Source: Pollutimonas sp963712655 (GTDB taxonomy: Bacteria > Pseudomonadota > Gammaproteobacteria > Burkholderiales > Burkholderiaceae_B). From it: 64,000 nt of DNA. Each line of letters begins with the position of its first letter. Positions within the stretch are counted from its first letter, which is position 1. Location of the stretch: NCBI GenBank assembly GCA_963712655.1, contig CAVQIT010000008.1:682001-746000 (forward strand), read 5' to 3'. Made by a program: the position numbers and the translations under genes. Below the pieces are notes generated by a model. That model was not told the origin of the DNA. It saw only the letters and a program-made list of their open reading frames with translations, and ran no database searches. This document shows positions 1 to 19,831 of the stretch, in pieces.

Positions 1-995
1 GTTGGCAGCCATTTGCGCCACACGTCGGGGTGTTCGTGCAAGAACCGCAAGGCGGCGGCATCGCCCGACAAGCCTTGCTCCGTCATGAGCAATATCATCT
101 GGTTCAACAGCGCGGGCTGAAACTGCAGGCGTTCAAAAAATGCGACCAATTCCGGGTTTTGCTCGGCAAAGGGTTGCGATACCGCTACCGCCAGATGAGC
201 CACCAGGAAGTCCGAAGGGCAAAGCGTGCCTTCGCCGCTTACGATGGTATCCCAGCAAGCCTTGTTGAACGGCCCTTGCTGTATCTTGTGGAACTTGTAC
301 TTGGCCATCAGGCCCGCGGGCTGCCAGTAGTAGAACAGTATTGGCCTGCCCTGGTCATAGGCAGAACTGATGGCCGAATCCAGGGCCGCGCCGGTACCCG
401 CGCGAAAGTTGGTGTAGTCGTTATCCAGCCCATGCAGCGACAGAAGGCGGCTATTGGTTTTTTCACAGACCCATCCGGCGGGGCAATTCAGGAAACGCCC
501 TTTGCCGGGCGCTTCGGGATCGTTGAACAGCGATTTGTATTGGGGCAGATCCTGCCAGGTGTTCAGCTTGGGCGCCAAGGGTTGAATGCCCCGTTTTTCA
601 TCTCCGTGAACCAAGTAATCAGGTACGTACCAGCCCTGTTCGGCGCCTCCTTGCAGGGTATCGCCCACTACTCGCACGGTTCCCGCTTTTATGGCCTTTT
701 CAATAATCGGGGATCGCCCCGACCATTGCTCGGCGATAATCTGCAGATCGTCCTGGGCCAGCGCCGATTCGGTCGCCGCGGGGGTGCCGGGCACAATTTC
801 GGCCGGACATCCATAGCCATCGGCCAGCAAGCGCTGTATCACGTGCGTCGTGAAGGTTGCACTTTCCCAGGTTTGATCGGCCAGTTTGATGACTTGGCCG
901 TTATTGCAAGACGCCGTCTGCGCGCTTGCGGCCGGCGGCAGCAGGCCGGCCAGGAAAATTGCGGCAATGCCAAGGAAAGCTTGCGTTTTCTTCAT
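1..995 (-). CDS. ABC transporter substrate-binding protein, glycine betaine/OpuAC-like (C-terminus beyond window)
   Basis: Periplasmic binding component of an ABC importer, probably for a quaternary amine such as glycine betaine, choline or carnitine. The reading frame starts at an ATG whose complement lies at 993-995, preceded by an AAGGAA-type ribosome site, and runs off the left edge with about 331 codons visible. The N-terminus is a clear signal peptide: two lysines, a hydrophobic core, then ASAQ at about residues 25-28. The mature part has the features of the OpuAC fold: a QTWES stretch after the first strand, a tryptophan-rich AEQWSGRSP region and a YYWQPAGLMAKY segment. Cysteines at about residues 31, 43 and 150 could form disulfides. 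It lies downstream of the rpsJ terminator, so it is probably transcribed separately. No permease or ATPase is inside the window. Family confident, substrate inferred. Confidence 0.72.
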   Translation of the reverse strand, partial: MKKTQAFLGIAAIFLAGLLPPAASAQTASCNNGQVIKLADQTWESATFTTHVIQRLLADGYGCPAEIVPGTPAATESALAQDDLQIIAEQWSGRSPIIEKAIKAGTVRVVGDTLQGGAEQGWYVPDYLVHGDEKRGIQPLAPKLNTWQDLPQYKSLFNDPEAPGKGRFLNCPAGWVCEKTNSRLLSLHGLDNDYTNFRAGTGAALDSAISSAYDQGRPILFYYWQPAGLMAKYKFHKIQQGPFNKACWDTIVSGEGTLCPSDFLVAHLAVAVSQPFAEQNPELVAFFERLQFQPALLNQMILLMTEQGLSGDAAALRFLHEHPDVWRKWLP

Positions 996-1027
996 GGGGC
1001 AAATTCCTTGTTGCAGGCCCAAGAGGC

Positions 1028-1055
1028 AAAAAAACGCCATGCTACAAGCATGGCG
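1028..1055 (-). terminator. Rho-independent terminator of the str operon after rpsJ
   Basis: On the minus strand an 8-bp perfect stem (CGCCATGC / GCATGGCG) with a 5-nt loop is followed by seven T residues. It begins 37 nt after the rpsJ stop codon and separates rpsJ from the binding-protein gene. Confidence 0.85.
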
Positions 1056-1091
1056 CCTTCTACATATTGCGCCATGGGCGCAACACACAGA

Positions 1092-1403
1092 TTACTGCAA
1101 AGCGATTTCGACGTCTACACCCGCGGGCAGGTCCAGGCGCATCAAGGCATCAACTGTTTTATCGGTTGGGTCCACGATGTCCATAAGACGCTGATGCGTA
1201 CGCATTTCGAATTGGTCGCGCGATGTCTTGTTGACGTGCGGCGAACGCAGTACATCGTAGCGGCGGATGCGAGTGGGCAGAGGCACTGGACCACGCACTA
1301 CCGCGCCCGTGCGCTTGGCTGTTTCAACAATTTCGGCGGCCGACTGATCGATCAGCTTGTAATCGAACGCTTTCAGACGGATGCGGATTTTCTGGTTTTT
1401 CAT
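1092..1403 (-). CDS. rpsJ: 30S ribosomal protein S10
   Basis: Ribosomal protein S10 (NusE) of the small-subunit head; it also acts in transcription antitermination with NusB. The 103-residue product has the normal family length, opens with MKNQKIRIRLKAFDYK and contains the conserved GPVPLPT loop and the SPHVNKTSRDQFEMRTH segment. It is the last gene of rpsL-rpsG-fusA-tuf-rpsJ on the minus strand, 60 nt after tuf. Usually S10 heads the S10 operon (rpsJ-rplC-rplD and so on). Here a strong terminator and an unrelated transporter gene follow it, so it is cut off from any S10 operon within this window. Confidence 0.97.
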   Translation of the reverse strand: MKNQKIRIRLKAFDYKLIDQSAAEIVETAKRTGAVVRGPVPLPTRIRRYDVLRSPHVNKTSRDQFEMRTHQRLMDIVDPTDKTVDALMRLDLPAGVDVEIALQ

Positions 1404-1426
1404 GGATATTCCTAAAGAACGAATAA

Positions 1427-1450
1427 GGCAGGGACGATACCGCCCCTGCC
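1427..1450 (-). terminator. Hairpin between tuf and rpsJ (weak attenuator candidate)
   Basis: A 7-bp GC-rich inverted repeat (GGCAGGG with CCCTGCC) lies between the tuf stop and the rpsJ start. There is no strong T tract after it on the minus strand. It may modulate read-through or mRNA processing rather than terminate transcription. Confidence 0.3.
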
Positions 1451-1463
1451 CGCGCAGGCAATG

Positions 1464-2654
<1,191 letters not shown>

Positions 2655-2685
2655 GATTTATTCCATCAATGTTTTCAAGGAAACA

Positions 2686-2720
2686 AAAATTTTACCCGCC
2701 CATCGTACAAGATGGGCGGG
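2686..2720 (-). terminator. Hairpin terminator/attenuator between fusA and tuf
   Basis: A perfect 10-bp stem (CCCGCCCATC / GATGGGCGGG) with a 6-nt loop occurs 8 nt after the fusA stop on the minus strand and is followed by a T-rich run. It probably reduces transcription from fusA into tuf. Confidence 0.7.
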
Positions 2721-2728
2721 ACCTAATA

Positions 2729-4831
<2,103 letters not shown>

Positions 4832-4849
4832 AATAAAAATGTCCTTAGA

Positions 4850-5320
4850 TTACCAACGGAAATGGCTGAATGCCTTGTTGGCCTCTGCCATCTTGTGCGT
4901 GTCTTCACGCTTTTTCATTGCTCCACCACGACTTTCGGAAGCGTCGAGCAGTTCGCCGGCCAGGCGCAAATCCATCGATTTTTCGCCACGCTTCTTGGCT
5001 GCTTCACGCAACCAGCGCATGGCCAGTGCCAGGCGGCGCACAGGGCGCACTTCTACTGGCACTTGATAGTTCGCACCACCTACGCGGCGGCTTTTGACTT
5101 CAACGAGAGGCTTGATGTTGTTGATGGCAAGATTGAAGATCTCGATGGGCTCTTTGCCAGTTTTAGCCTGGATCTGGGCAAACGCACCGTAAACGATACG
5201 TTCAGCTACCGCTTTCTTGCCGGACAACATAACAACGTTCATGAATTTGGCGAGCTCTACGCTGCCGAATTTCGGATCGGGGAGAATTTCACGCTTGGGA
5301 ACTTCGCGACGACGAGGCAT
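4850..5320 (-). CDS. rpsG: 30S ribosomal protein S7
   Basis: Primary 16S rRNA-binding protein of the small-subunit head. The 156-residue product starts MPRRREVPKREILPDPKFGS and contains the family segment MNVVMLSGKKAVAERIVYGA, ending in NKAFSHFRW. It is the second gene of the str operon, with 144 nt between rpsL and this gene and 18 nt to fusA. In enterobacteria S7 is the autogenous repressor of this operon; that is family knowledge, and no regulatory structure was established here. Confidence 0.97.
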   Translation of the reverse strand: MPRRREVPKREILPDPKFGSVELAKFMNVVMLSGKKAVAERIVYGAFAQIQAKTGKEPIEIFNLAINNIKPLVEVKSRRVGGANYQVPVEVRPVRRLALAMRWLREAAKKRGEKSMDLRLAGELLDASESRGGAMKKREDTHKMAEANKAFSHFRW

Positions 5321-5464
5321 TTTATAACTTCCTTGTGACAGTTCAGTTGAACCGCTTTTACACGGCCACGACCACTTTATTGGAAAGAGGTCAACTTACA
5401 TGCTATGGGCGCATGCCCACGGCTGCACTGATACGACCGGCCCGAGGCTGGGCTATGGAAAAAC

Positions 5465-5842
5465 TTAGGCTTTTTTCGGGCGCTTCGCACCGTACTTGGA
5501 ACGCGACTGCTTGCGGTCTTTGACACCTTGCAAGTCGAGCGAACCGCGCACGATGTGGTAACGAACACCAGGCAAATCCTTGACACGGCCACCGCGCACG
5601 AGAACCACCGAGTGTTCCTGCAAATTGTGACCTTCGCCGCCGATATACGAAATGACTTCGAAACCGTTGGTTAGACGTACCTTGGCGACTTTACGCAACG
5701 CCGAGTTAGGTTTTTTAGGGGTAGTGGTATACACGCGAGTGCAGACACCACGGCGCTGAGGGCAGTTTTCGAGCGCGGGGCTCTTGCTGTTCTCGCGACT
5801 GACTTCGCGCGGCTTGCGCACGAGTTGGCTAATGGTTGGCAT
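5465..5842 (-). CDS. rpsL: 30S ribosomal protein S12
   Basis: Decoding-centre ribosomal protein, the classical streptomycin target. The start chosen (ATG complement at 5840-5842) gives 125 residues beginning MPTISQLVRK. The open frame extends 48 codons further upstream, but that extension has no S12 similarity. The PKKPNSALRKVA segment and the later GGRVKDLPGVRYH segment are present. Both lysines at the usual resistance positions are retained, as expected of a streptomycin-sensitive allele. First gene of the str operon; its promoter is probably at 6096-6125. Confidence 0.97.
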   Translation of the reverse strand: MPTISQLVRKPREVSRENSKSPALENCPQRRGVCTRVYTTTPKKPNSALRKVAKVRLTNGFEVISYIGGEGHNLQEHSVVLVRGGRVKDLPGVRYHIVRGSLDLQGVKDRKQSRSKYGAKRPKKA

Positions 5843-6095
5843 GACCTTTACGCATCCTGTGACTTTTACGTATTCTGCACTTGCGTGCCGATTTACGTAT
5901 TTGAATGAGACGCCTGCTGCTATAGTCTCGGCATGGCCGAATACTGGAAGGAGCCTCAGGCGGTTTGCGCAACAACCGCCTGACACGAAAAACGTAAAAG
6001 AGCGGGTCTTGCGGCTGCTGTTGTGTACTTTCTTGCTGTTGTACTACTGATCTTATTAAGGTATTTTGGCAAATAAACCCTTTGATAAGCTCGCC

Positions 6096-6125
6096 ATCGT
6101 AGCACGGCAAAGAACAAAAGGTCAA
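6096..6125 (-). promoter_or_regulatory. Sigma-70-type promoter for the str operon
   Basis: On the minus strand a TTGACC -35 box (6120-6125) is separated by 18 nt from a TACGAT -10 box (6096-6101). It points at rpsL about 250 nt downstream, leaving a long leader. This 415-nt intergenic region holds no gene; apart from this promoter and the repeat at 6194-6212 nothing else was recognised in it. Confidence 0.55.
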
Positions 6126-6193
6126 GAAAACGCCGCAAAACATAATAATTGCAGACTTGCCGCATCTATTTGCCCACTATGGGCCGGCTCGAC

Positions 6194-6212
6194 ACGATAC
6201 TACGGGTATCGT
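6194..6212. promoter_or_regulatory. Inverted repeat, candidate operator upstream of the response regulator
   Basis: ACGATAC and GTATCGT form a 7-bp perfect inverted repeat with a 5-nt spacer, 46 nt before the response-regulator start. It could be a binding site for autoregulation; this is inferred only from symmetry and position. Confidence 0.3.
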
Positions 6213-6257
6213 AACATTGCCTCACTCATCATTAAGCAGGCGGATTCGCCCCACACT

Positions 6258-6959
6258 ATGAATATAGCTTCCCTAGAAGACGATCCCGCCCAGGCTCAGC
6301 TCATACATTACACGCTGGTCGGCAACGGTCACAACTGCACCGTTTTCAATCAGGGAAAAGACCTGTTGGCGGCCCTGTCCCGCTCGCCGGCCTTCGATCT
6401 GCTGCTGCTGGACTGGCAAATACCCGATATCAATGGAATCGACGTGGTCCGTTGGGTACGCGCCAATTTGGGCTATACGATACCCGTCATGTTTCTTACC
6501 AGCCGCACACTAGAAGAAGACCTGGTCGCCGGCCTGCAGGCCGGCGCCGACGACTACATGATCAAACCCATACGCCAGGGCGAACTCCTGGCTCGCGTAG
6601 AGGCCCTGCTTCGCCGCCAAAAACCCTCCGGCTCACGCGAGGCCCCGTTCACCTGCGGCTCCTATGAAATCGACCCTTCCAGCGACACCATACGCCTGCA
6701 AGGCCAGAAAATAGAGCTCGCCCCCAAAGAATATGAACTGGCCTTGCTGCTTTTCCGCAACCCCGGCCGGCTGTTTTCGCGAGACGTCCTCAGCAACAGC
6801 GTCTGGAATCGCGAAATTCCAGCCACCTCGCGTACGCTGGATACCCATCTTTCCAATCTTCGCCGCAAACTTCAATTAGGCGCGTCTCATGGGGTCCGCC
6901 TGAATTCCTCATACGCCCTGGGCTACCGCCTGGAACTGATCGACAACCACCAACCGTAG
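6258..6959 (+). CDS. OmpR/PhoB-family response regulator
   Basis: DNA-binding response regulator of 233 residues. The start MNIASLEDDPAQAQ at 6258 was chosen because it opens directly into the receiver domain; the open frame upstream has no family signal. The receiver (1-115) has the acidic pair D8/D9, phospho-acceptor D52 in LLLLDWQIPD, a conserved T/S in FLTS and the switch lysine in MIKPIRQGE. The C-terminal winged helix (about 130-230) carries the ELAPKEYELALLLFRNPGR and TSRTLDTHLSNLRRKL motifs. It is followed after 6 nt by the LysM-FecR gene and then by the kinase, so it most likely accepts phosphate from that CHASE2 kinase. Confidence 0.92.
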   Translation: MNIASLEDDPAQAQLIHYTLVGNGHNCTVFNQGKDLLAALSRSPAFDLLLLDWQIPDINGIDVVRWVRANLGYTIPVMFLTSRTLEEDLVAGLQAGADDYMIKPIRQGELLARVEALLRRQKPSGSREAPFTCGSYEIDPSSDTIRLQGQKIELAPKEYELALLLFRNPGRLFSRDVLSNSVWNREIPATSRTLDTHLSNLRRKLQLGASHGVRLNSSYALGYRLELIDNHQP

Positions 6960-6965
6960 GCCCTA

Positions 6966-8072
6966 ATGCTTCTGTCCTTTCTTTACCGCTTGCTCCCTGC
7001 GTTTTTGGGCGGTGCGTTGCTGGCCGGCGCCGGCACACCCGCGCTGGCGCAGCCCGCCGGCGCGCAGGGCGATAATTTCATGTACCAGGTCATGCCTGGC
7101 GACACCCTGATTGTCCTGGCGCAGCGATTCACCGACAGCTCCGCCAACTGGAACAAGCTGCAAACCTTGAACGCCGTGCAAGACCCTACCCGCCTGACGA
7201 TAGGGCGCGAACTGAAAATACCTTTTGCCCTGATACCCGAACTGCCCTCGCAAGCCTATATCAGCCATCTTGCCGGCCAGGTCAGCGCCAACAAGGTCCC
7301 GGCCAAGCCCGACACCAGCCTGTCCGAGGGCGATGCCCTTCGGACCGGTCCCGGCAGCTTTGCCACCTTGACTCTGGCCGATGGCAGTATTTTGTCGGTT
7401 CCGGCGGAATCGTCCCTGCTTATCGAACGGCTGCGCGTATTCAAAGGCACGGGGCTTATCGACACGATCTTCACCATGCACGATGGCGGGCTGGAGTCCA
7501 GTGTCGCCCCCAAGGAAACGGGGGTGGGCCGGTTCGAAATCCGCACTCCGGTCAGTATTACCGGAGTGCGCGGTACGCAATTCCGCGTACGGGTCGCCGC
7601 CAACGGCTCGCAAAGCGAAGTCTTGTCGGGCAAGGCCCAGCTCAGCTCGGGCCAGTCCGGCAACGCCACCCTGCATCAAGACCAGGGGGCCGCGGTAAAC
7701 AGCCAAGGCAAGCTGCTGGGCGTAAGAGCCCTGTTGCCCGCCCCGGCTCTCGAGCCGGCGGTGCGCGGCGGCCAGGGCTGGACGATATCCTTTCCGCCCG
7801 TGCCGGGGGCCGGCTCTTACCTGGTTCGCGTTGCGACCGACCAGGCGGGCCGCAACCTGGTTTCCAGCCATCGGGATAATCAGCCCAAAATCAGCTTTTC
7901 CGCGCCGGGGCCGGGCACTTTCTACGTAATAGTGCGCGCTATCGATGCCGATGGAGTCATGGGCAAAGATGCCGTGCAATCGTTCCTGGGCCAGTCTGTG
8001 CTTAACGCATCGGACGGCTCGGCCATTGCCACCGGCTTCGGTCAATTTGTGCAACTGACAGATTACCGCTAG
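6966..8072 (+). CDS. Secreted LysM and FecR domain protein
   Basis: A 368-residue exported protein, probably periplasmic. The signal peptide ends near ALAQ (about residues 26-29). Residues 38-85 form a LysM peptidoglycan-binding motif (YQVMPGDTLIVLAQRF, then LTIGRELKIP). Residues about 120-220 form a FecR-type domain with GDALRTGPGSFATLTLADGS, an RFEIRTPVSITGVRGTQFRV segment, and a cupin-like tail. The C-terminal 100 residues look like a fibronectin-type fold (GAGSYLVRVATDQ, GTFYVIVRAIDADG). It is sandwiched between a response regulator and a CHASE2 kinase, with 6 nt before and 1 nt after. A role as a wall-associated signal sensor or adaptor for the kinase is inferred; in FecR systems the periplasmic FecR part signals inward. 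Confidence 0.82.
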   Translation: MLLSFLYRLLPAFLGGALLAGAGTPALAQPAGAQGDNFMYQVMPGDTLIVLAQRFTDSSANWNKLQTLNAVQDPTRLTIGRELKIPFALIPELPSQAYISHLAGQVSANKVPAKPDTSLSEGDALRTGPGSFATLTLADGSILSVPAESSLLIERLRVFKGTGLIDTIFTMHDGGLESSVAPKETGVGRFEIRTPVSITGVRGTQFRVRVAANGSQSEVLSGKAQLSSGQSGNATLHQDQGAAVNSQGKLLGVRALLPAPALEPAVRGGQGWTISFPPVPGAGSYLVRVATDQAGRNLVSSHRDNQPKISFSAPGPGTFYVIVRAIDADGVMGKDAVQSFLGQSVLNASDGSAIATGFGQFVQLTDYR

Positions 8073-8073
8073 C

Positions 8074-10056
8074 ATGGCGCGTGCCGCCAAGCAAACGGAC
8101 GCGAACTTCTGGGGAGGCCTGGAACGGCGCATACGCATAGAGTGGCTGTTGGTTACCCTTGCCATGATGCTGTTCACCGTGTCGCTAAGCTACTTCAGCG
8201 ACGCCATCGGGCTTTCCCGCCTGAATCATGCGTTCTATGACAAGACGCTGGCAGCCGCCACTCACACCGCCGGCACCGACAATATTGTCATTATCGCCAT
8301 CGATGACGGCAGCATCGACCATATCGGCTATTGGCCTTGGCGCCGGGCCATGCACGCCCAACTGATCGCCAAGCTTGGGCAGGCCCGGGCGGTAGGCCTG
8401 GATCTGGTTTTCAGGGATAGCAACCCGGCTTATCCGCAAGACGACGAGTTATTGGCGCGGGCCATACGCGATCATGGCAAGATCGTATTGCCGCTGGTGC
8501 TGGACAAGGCCAACCAACGCGCCTTGCCGCCATTGGCTCCCTTGGCCGCCGCCGCCAAAAGCCTTGGATACATCAATATCTATCCTGACGAAGATGGCGT
8601 GATTCGATCCCTGGTCTTGCGGCAAACGCTTCCCTCCGGCCAGACTGCTGAACACTTTGTCATGGCCATGGTACGCGCCGCCGGCAATCCCGGCGAAATC
8701 GCCTCGGCCCAGCGACAGGCCGCCCACGGCAATACTTTGCTGCCTTATGCCGGCACACCCGGCCACTTCACCATGTATTCCTATGCCGAGGTACTCAACG
8801 GCCAAATACCGGAATCCAGTTTCAAGGACAAATACGTGCTGGTCGGTTCCTGGGGCTCGGGGCTGGGCGACGCCTTCCCCACTCCGCTTTCACGCCACGG
8901 CGAAACCATGTCCGGCGTGGAAATCCTGGCCAACGGCCTGCAAAGCACTCTGCGCAACCATTGGATAAGCAGCCCAGGCCGCTGGCAGACAGCCTTGCTC
9001 TCGAGCCTGCCCGTGCTGTTAGTGTGCCTAATATTGCGCCGCCTGTCGCCGCAACGATCTTTCTTGCTTGCCACCGCGGTATTGTTCCTGGTGTTTGCCG
9101 CCACTTGGCTGCTGATGCGCTATGCCAATACGTGGGTGCCGATTACGGCCGGCCTAATCGGCACCATGCTGGTCTATCCGGTATGGAGCTGGCGCAGCCA
9201 AGAAGCCGCTCTGCAGCATATCGACCGCGAACTGCAGGCGCTGCACATCGAACAGCCGGTTGCCGGCAATGCCTTATCGCCCGGCGAACCCTCCAGGCAC
9301 GATGGCTCCCTTTCCGCCCGCGTAACCCATCTGCACGGCGCCATCGCCCAACTGCGCTACGCACACTACAAGCGCGAGGAAACACTGCAATTTTTATCGC
9401 ACGACATGCGCGCCCCGCAAAACTCCATTCTGGCCCTGACCCAGTTGCAGAGCCAGCCCGCCAACGCCATCCCGCAGGCCGAGCTCTTGCACCGGATCAA
9501 CCTGTACGCCCACAAAACGCTAGGACTGGTCGATGGCTTTGTACAGCTTGCCCGTGCAGAGGCGGCGGAAATCCGCAATGAACCGCTGGACCTGGTGGAA
9601 CTGGTAGCGCTGGGCTGCGATGATTTCTGGGCGCAAGCGCAACAGCGCCATATTCGTATTGTGTTTACAGACCGTCCCGCCGAGGCCTGGGTTAAAGGCG
9701 ATCAGTCGCTGTTGCGGCGGGCCTGGTGCAATCTGGTCGACAACGCCATCAAATACAGTCCCGACCATAGCGAAATCAACTGCCAGGTGCTGCGCCACCA
9801 GGACGATTGGCTGGCCATTATCCGCGATCAAGGCAGAGGCATCAGCCTGGAGCAGCAAGAAACGCTATTCATACCTTTTATCCGCGCCAATGAAGATAAG
9901 CCCGGCAATCCCTCGGGCATCGGCCTGGGCCTGGCCCTGGTGATGGCGGTAGCCATACGCCACGGCGGTTCGATTCAAGTAAGAAGCCATCAGAATAGCG
10001 GGGCCGAATTCATATTGCGGCTGCCTGCAAATGCGGACGAAGAACCGGCCTCTTGA
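8074..10056 (+). CDS. CHASE2-domain sensor histidine kinase
   Basis: Membrane histidine kinase of 660 residues. TM1 is at about 24-42, an extracytoplasmic CHASE2 domain spans about 45-300 (IVIIAIDDGSI, WRRAMHA, GLDLVFRD, GYINIYPDEDGVIRS), and three further membrane segments lie at about 305-370. A HisKA domain follows with phospho-acceptor H443 in LSHDMRAPQ, then an HATPase with N box NLVDNAIKYS, DQGRGIS and SGIGLGLALV. It starts 1 nt after the preceding stop codon, indicating translational coupling. It probably phosphorylates the regulator encoded at 6258. CHASE2 is an uncharacterised ligand-sensing domain, so the signal is unknown; the LysM-FecR neighbour suggests a cell-envelope cue. Confidence 0.9.
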   Translation: MARAAKQTDANFWGGLERRIRIEWLLVTLAMMLFTVSLSYFSDAIGLSRLNHAFYDKTLAAATHTAGTDNIVIIAIDDGSIDHIGYWPWRRAMHAQLIAKLGQARAVGLDLVFRDSNPAYPQDDELLARAIRDHGKIVLPLVLDKANQRALPPLAPLAAAAKSLGYINIYPDEDGVIRSLVLRQTLPSGQTAEHFVMAMVRAAGNPGEIASAQRQAAHGNTLLPYAGTPGHFTMYSYAEVLNGQIPESSFKDKYVLVGSWGSGLGDAFPTPLSRHGETMSGVEILANGLQSTLRNHWISSPGRWQTALLSSLPVLLVCLILRRLSPQRSFLLATAVLFLVFAATWLLMRYANTWVPITAGLIGTMLVYPVWSWRSQEAALQHIDRELQALHIEQPVAGNALSPGEPSRHDGSLSARVTHLHGAIAQLRYAHYKREETLQFLSHDMRAPQNSILALTQLQSQPANAIPQAELLHRINLYAHKTLGLVDGFVQLARAEAAEIRNEPLDLVELVALGCDDFWAQAQQRHIRIVFTDRPAEAWVKGDQSLLRRAWCNLVDNAIKYSPDHSEINCQVLRHQDDWLAIIRDQGRGISLEQQETLFIPFIRANEDKPGNPSGIGLGLALVMAVAIRHGGSIQVRSHQNSGAEFILRLPANADEEPAS

Positions 10057-10124
10057 ACCAAATGCGGCCGTGGGCCGGCTTGAACACCCGCAAGTTGCCA
10101 TGGCCGGCAAAGACGACCATCAAC

Positions 10125-10163
10125 AAAAAAGCGCCGGATGCAAGCATGCACCCGACGCTTTTT
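10125..10163. terminator. Bidirectional terminator between the kinase operon and rpoC
   Basis: A 12-bp imperfect stem (AGCGCCGGATGC / GCACCCGACGCT) with a 6-nt loop is flanked by A6 on the left and T5 on the right. It can therefore end both the plus-strand kinase operon and the minus-strand rpoBC transcript. Confidence 0.75.
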
Positions 10164-10179
10164 CTCACTACGCGTAGAT

Positions 10180-14427
<4,248 letters not shown>

Positions 14428-14428
14428 A

Positions 14429-18548
<4,120 letters not shown>

Positions 18549-18793
18549 GAGCACTCCGACTCAGGTTGCGTGAACCGCGGGTAGCGGTCCTAAAATCGAC
18601 TTCGAAATATGGCACGACAACCACGCCGCTTGCGGCTGGTTCACGCGTCTAGCCGGGACCCCGGCACGGGTTTCGGGTCCGCAGGCGGAGGCCATCCCAC
18701 CTGGCACCGGAAATCCGTCGATCGTCCGGTTTGTTACCACCGTTCGATCCATTCCTTTTTGCTACGAAAAACAGGCAATAAAAGCCGTTTTCC

Positions 18794-18835
18794 AAAACGC
18801 AAAAGCCCGGAGGTCGTTTTGTGTCGACCCCCGGG
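18794..18835 (-). terminator. Attenuator between rplL and rpoB
   Basis: On the minus strand CCCGGGGGTCG and CGACCTCCGGG form an 11-bp stem with one mismatch around an 8-nt loop, followed by CTTTTGCGTTTT. It lies just after the rplL stop codon. A partial terminator at this place is known in other proteobacteria and sets the ratio of ribosomal protein to polymerase mRNA. The remaining roughly 245 nt up to rpoB hold no recognisable gene. Confidence 0.65.
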
Positions 18836-18850
18836 TATGCAAAAGCAGAA

Positions 18851-19224
18851 TTACTTGATTTCGGCCTTGGCGCCGGCTTCTTCAAGCTTCTTCTTGGCGG
18901 CGTCGGCGTCAGCCTTGACATGGCTTCCTTAACGGCTTAGGCGCACCATCAACCAGGTCCTTGGCTTCTTTCAAGCCCAGACCAGTCAGTTCACGAACAG
19001 CCTTGATGACGTTGACCTTGTTGGCGCCGATTTCGGCCAAGACACGTTGAACTCGGTTTGCTCTTCAGCGGCGGCAGCGCCGCCAGCAGCGGGAGCAGCC
19101 ACGGCCACCGCGGCAGCGGCAGCCGACACGCCGAATTTTTCTTCCATTTCTTTGATCAGTTCGGACAATTCGAGCACGGTCAGGCTGGCGATCGCGTCAA
19201 TGATTTCAGCTTTGCTAATGCCAT
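18851..19224 (-). CDS. rplL: 50S ribosomal protein L7/L12 (frame broken by indels)
   Basis: Stalk protein that recruits translational GTPases. Family sequence is clear from the second frame: SKAEIIDAIASLTVLELSEL, EEKFGVSAAAAAVAVAAPA and the alanine-rich hinge, with the C-terminal GLKEAKDLV region and terminal KAEIK in other frames. The start ATG (complement 19222-19224) is followed within eight bases by a missing base that throws the frame off. Further indels lie near 19045 and 18925-18945. With those corrected the length is the usual ~124 residues. It follows rplJ in the standard order. The breaks are judged to be sequence errors. Confidence 0.88.
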
Positions 19225-19298
19225 TTCTTAAGAACTCCAAATAGTTTAATAAATGCCAGGTATGGGTGTCGCTCGGTTCGACGAAATCGAAGGGCCGC

Positions 19299-19831
19299 TT
19301 ACGCAGCTTCCGCCTGTCTGTCGCGCACGGCTGCGAGGCCGCGGACGAACTTGGTCGGAACTTCGTTGAGCGTACGCACAAATTGTGCGACGGGCGCTTG
19401 CATCGTGCCCAGCAATTTCGCCAGACAACTCTTCGCGCGACGGCAGGGAGGCCAGGGCCTTCACGCCTTCGGCTTCATCAGGCGTATTCGGCAATGCGCC
19501 GCCTTTCAGAACCAGCTTGTCGTTGGTTTTGGCGAAACTGGCCAGTACTTTTGCCGCGCGAAACCGGATCAGTGCTGATCCCATAGATCAGCGGACCGGT
19601 CAGTTGCGCCGACAATCCCTCGAAAGGGGTGCCGGTCAACAGCGCGGCTTGGCCAGCGTGTTCTTAAGAACACGCAGATACACGCCCGATTCACGCGCTT
19701 GCTTGCGCAGTACGGTGACGGCAGCGACGTCCAGACCACGGTACTCGGCGATAACGATCGATTGAGCCTTGGCGACTTCCGCCGAGATCTTCTTCGATCA
19801 CCACCGCTTTCTCTTGACGATTGAGACTCAC
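19299..19831 (-). CDS. rplJ: 50S ribosomal protein L10 (GTG start; frame broken by indels)
   Basis: Base of the L7/L12 stalk and autogenous translational repressor of its own operon. The product begins with SLNRQEKAVVIEEISAEVAK after a GTG start (complement 19829-19831) preceded by a GGAG box. It includes IAEYRGLDVAAVTVLRKQAR, KVLASFAKTNDKLVLKGGAL and the terminal AVRDRQAEAA, but these segments occupy different frames, so several single-base indels are present (near 19340, 19420, 19575, 19640 and 19795). Corrected length is about 177 residues, slightly over the E. coli protein and normal for betaproteobacteria. Confidence 0.88.

Noticed and set aside
30..1415. A 461-codon plus-strand frame over the left edge
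   Set aside because: It runs antisense through the binding-protein gene, the terminator and rpsJ, all of which are well supported on the minus strand.
6066..6257. N-terminal extension of the response regulator from a TTG at 6066
   Set aside because: The extra 64 codons lie over the str-operon promoter and have no receiver-domain similarity; the ATG at 6258 starts exactly at the domain.
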